A DNA stretch of 6,264 nucleotides, from the NCBI GenBank assembly GCA_003487525.1, contig DNDT01000269.1, forward strand, positions 1 to 6,264, written 5' to 3'. Made by a program: the position numbers and the translations under genes. Positions 5,840 to 6,264 of the stretch are shown piece after piece. The notes beneath the pieces were generated by a model. That model saw only the letters and a list, made by a program, of their open reading frames with translations. It ran no database searches and was not told the DNA's origin. The stretch's first letter is position 1, and every line of letters begins with the position of its first letter. The DNA comes from Flavobacteriales bacterium. Lineage in GTDB: Bacteria > Bacteroidota > Bacteroidia > Flavobacteriales_E > Vicingaceae.

Positions 5840-5968
5840 AAATTTCCTGCTGGTAGCATTATTAATTTGTTATTGTTTAATGATTTGGTCTTTGATACCA
5901 CTCTAAAAATATTATCAATATTTGATCGGCGCCCAGGCCGTTTGTTCAGCTTTGTCGTTCGTAAATAG
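5840..5968 (+). pseudogene. Detached C-terminal 42 codons of the methyltransferase
   Basis: Directly after the methyltransferase TAA, the same frame runs open for 42 codons to TAG 5966-5968. It begins KFPAGSIINLLLFNDL and ends DRRPGRLFSFVVRK. An ending of the form R-P-G-R-[LY]-[FY]-S-F-V is, from memory, common at the C-terminus of methyltransferases of this type in polysaccharide loci. The restored protein would have 280 residues. A single base change of AAA, CAA or GAA to TAA would explain the break. The GC-rich patch around 5924-5945, odd for an AT-rich spacer, is explained if this is former coding sequence. Confidence 0.6.
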
Positions 5969-5980
5969 ACAAATTATATT
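5952..5980 (+). promoter_or_regulatory. Candidate sigma-70 promoter for the epimerase gene
   Basis: TTGTCG (5952-5957) and TATATT (5975-5980) are separated by 17 bases, matching the consensus at four and five of six positions. Transcription would start near 5987 and give a leader of about 128 bases before ATG 6115, holding the three inverted repeats that follow. The -35 overlaps the last codons of the detached methyltransferase tail. Confidence 0.35.
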
Positions 5981-6004
5981 ATACCCTATACTCTTGTTTG
6001 TTTT

Positions 6005-6029
6005 TATTACAAAACAGATATTTGTAATA
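6005..6029 (+). repeat. Inverted repeat 1 in the epimerase leader
   Basis: TATTACAAA (6005-6013) pairs perfectly with TTTGTAATA (6021-6029) across a seven-base loop, giving a nine-pair stem. It is AT-rich and not followed by a T-run, so not a standard terminator. Confidence 0.5.
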
Positions 6030-6034
6030 TGTGT

Positions 6035-6056
6035 TATAAGCTCCAAGCAGCTTATA
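6035..6056 (+). repeat. Inverted repeat 2 in the epimerase leader
   Basis: TATAAGCT (6035-6042) pairs perfectly with AGCTTATA (6049-6056) across a six-base loop. Two G-U pairs could extend it outward (6034 with 6057, 6033 with 6058). Its right arm shares 6054-6056 with inverted repeat 3, so the two stems compete. Confidence 0.5.
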
Positions 6057-6084
6057 GTAATGAAAGCGATTGGCTTATTACTAT
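6054..6084 (+). repeat. Inverted repeat 3 in the epimerase leader, overlapping repeat 2
   Basis: ATAGTAAT (6054-6061) pairs perfectly with ATTACTAT (6077-6084). Inside, after a two-base bulge, AAGC (6064-6067) pairs with GCTT (6073-6076) around a five-base loop, for 12 pairs in all. It ends 30 bases before ATG 6115. Confidence 0.5.
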
Positions 6085-6114
6085 TCTGAAATATAAAATA
6101 AAATAATTAAATCT

Positions 6115-6264
6115 ATGAAAACTGTTTGCGTAACCGGCGCCTACGGCTTTGTCGGTAGAAATATATCTCGATTTTATGCTTCAAAAGGTTGGTATGTTGT
6201 AGGCATAGGACATGGAAGTTGGGCAAGGGACGAATGGCGGGAATGGGGCATATCTGAATGGCAC
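6115..6264 (+). CDS. NAD-dependent epimerase/dehydratase (extended SDR), N-terminal 50 codons
   Basis: This is the start of a nucleotide-sugar-modifying enzyme that runs off the right edge. Residues 1-14, MKTVCVTGAYGFVG, form the first beta-strand and the Rossmann dinucleotide-binding loop with the extended-SDR pattern G-x-x-G-x-x-G at Gly8, Gly11 and Gly14. The following helix (RNISRFYASKG) and second strand (WYVVGIG) fit the same fold. Members of this family act on UDP-, dTDP- or GDP-sugars as 4-epimerases, 4,6-dehydratases or reductases, supplying donors to glycosyltransferases like those upstream. The catalytic Tyr-x-x-x-Lys lies beyond the window, so the reaction cannot be narrowed. No clear ribosome site precedes ATG 6115 (the upstream bases are nearly all A and T), but the start agrees with the fold. 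The frame is open to the edge. Confidence 0.83.
   Translation, partial: MKTVCVTGAYGFVGRNISRFYASKGWYVVGIGHGSWARDEWREWGISEWH

Noticed and set aside
5907..5923. AAATATT/AATATTT hairpin as a terminator after the methyltransferase
   Set aside because: The stem is all A-T with a three-base loop and no T-tail, and it lies inside the preserved C-terminal coding frame.
1..6264. CRISPR array, tRNA, rRNA, toxin-antitoxin or defence module
   Set aside because: No regularly spaced repeats, no tRNA- or rRNA-like segment and no toxin, antitoxin or defence motif was seen on either strand.

Overview
The window looks like part of a surface-polysaccharide (O-antigen or capsule) locus from a Gram-negative bacterium. 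It is probably a gammaproteobacterium, judged only from the IS3-family transposase sequences and the kinds of polysaccharide genes present. Every gene I can support lies on the plus strand, and the DNA is AT-rich. The locus carries many signs of decay: two wrecked insertion sequences, a methyltransferase cut short by an internal stop codon, and at least one probable gene tail with no body.

Layout. 1-613: right-hand part of a degenerate IS3-family element, ending in a recognisable right terminal repeat at 591-613. 614-794: AT-rich spacer. 795-2291: a 498-residue protein resembling GT-B, capsule-synthesis-type glycosyltransferases. 2292-2479: spacer that includes a probable orphan C-terminal tail ending at 2466. 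2480-3397: a 305-residue GT-A/GT2-like glycosyltransferase of the group often labelled HlpA-like. 3432-4408: a second, different IS3-family element with both terminal repeats but with nonsense codons, frameshifts and internal deletions. 4528-5136: a left-handed beta-helix (hexapeptide-repeat) acyltransferase. 5126-5839: a class I SAM-dependent methyltransferase whose frame overlaps the acyltransferase by 11 bases and continues open, past its TAA, to 5968. 5969-6114: a leader region with a candidate promoter just upstream and three closely packed inverted repeats. 6115-6264: the start of an extended-SDR NAD-dependent epimerase/dehydratase, cut by the window edge.

How the genes fit together. 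Two predicted glycosyltransferases, an O- or N-acyltransferase, a small-molecule or sugar methyltransferase and a nucleotide-sugar epimerase/dehydratase form the usual toolkit for assembling and decorating a strain-specific polysaccharide. The acyltransferase and methyltransferase are almost certainly co-translated. The epimerase probably has its own promoter. The two dead IS elements lie at gene boundaries, consistent with a locus built and shuffled by transfer.

I do not see a new defence system, CRISPR array, RNA gene or other clearly undescribed system. The points most worth checking are the truncated methyltransferase with its preserved downstream frame, the orphan tail at 2362-2466, and the structured leader before the epimerase.
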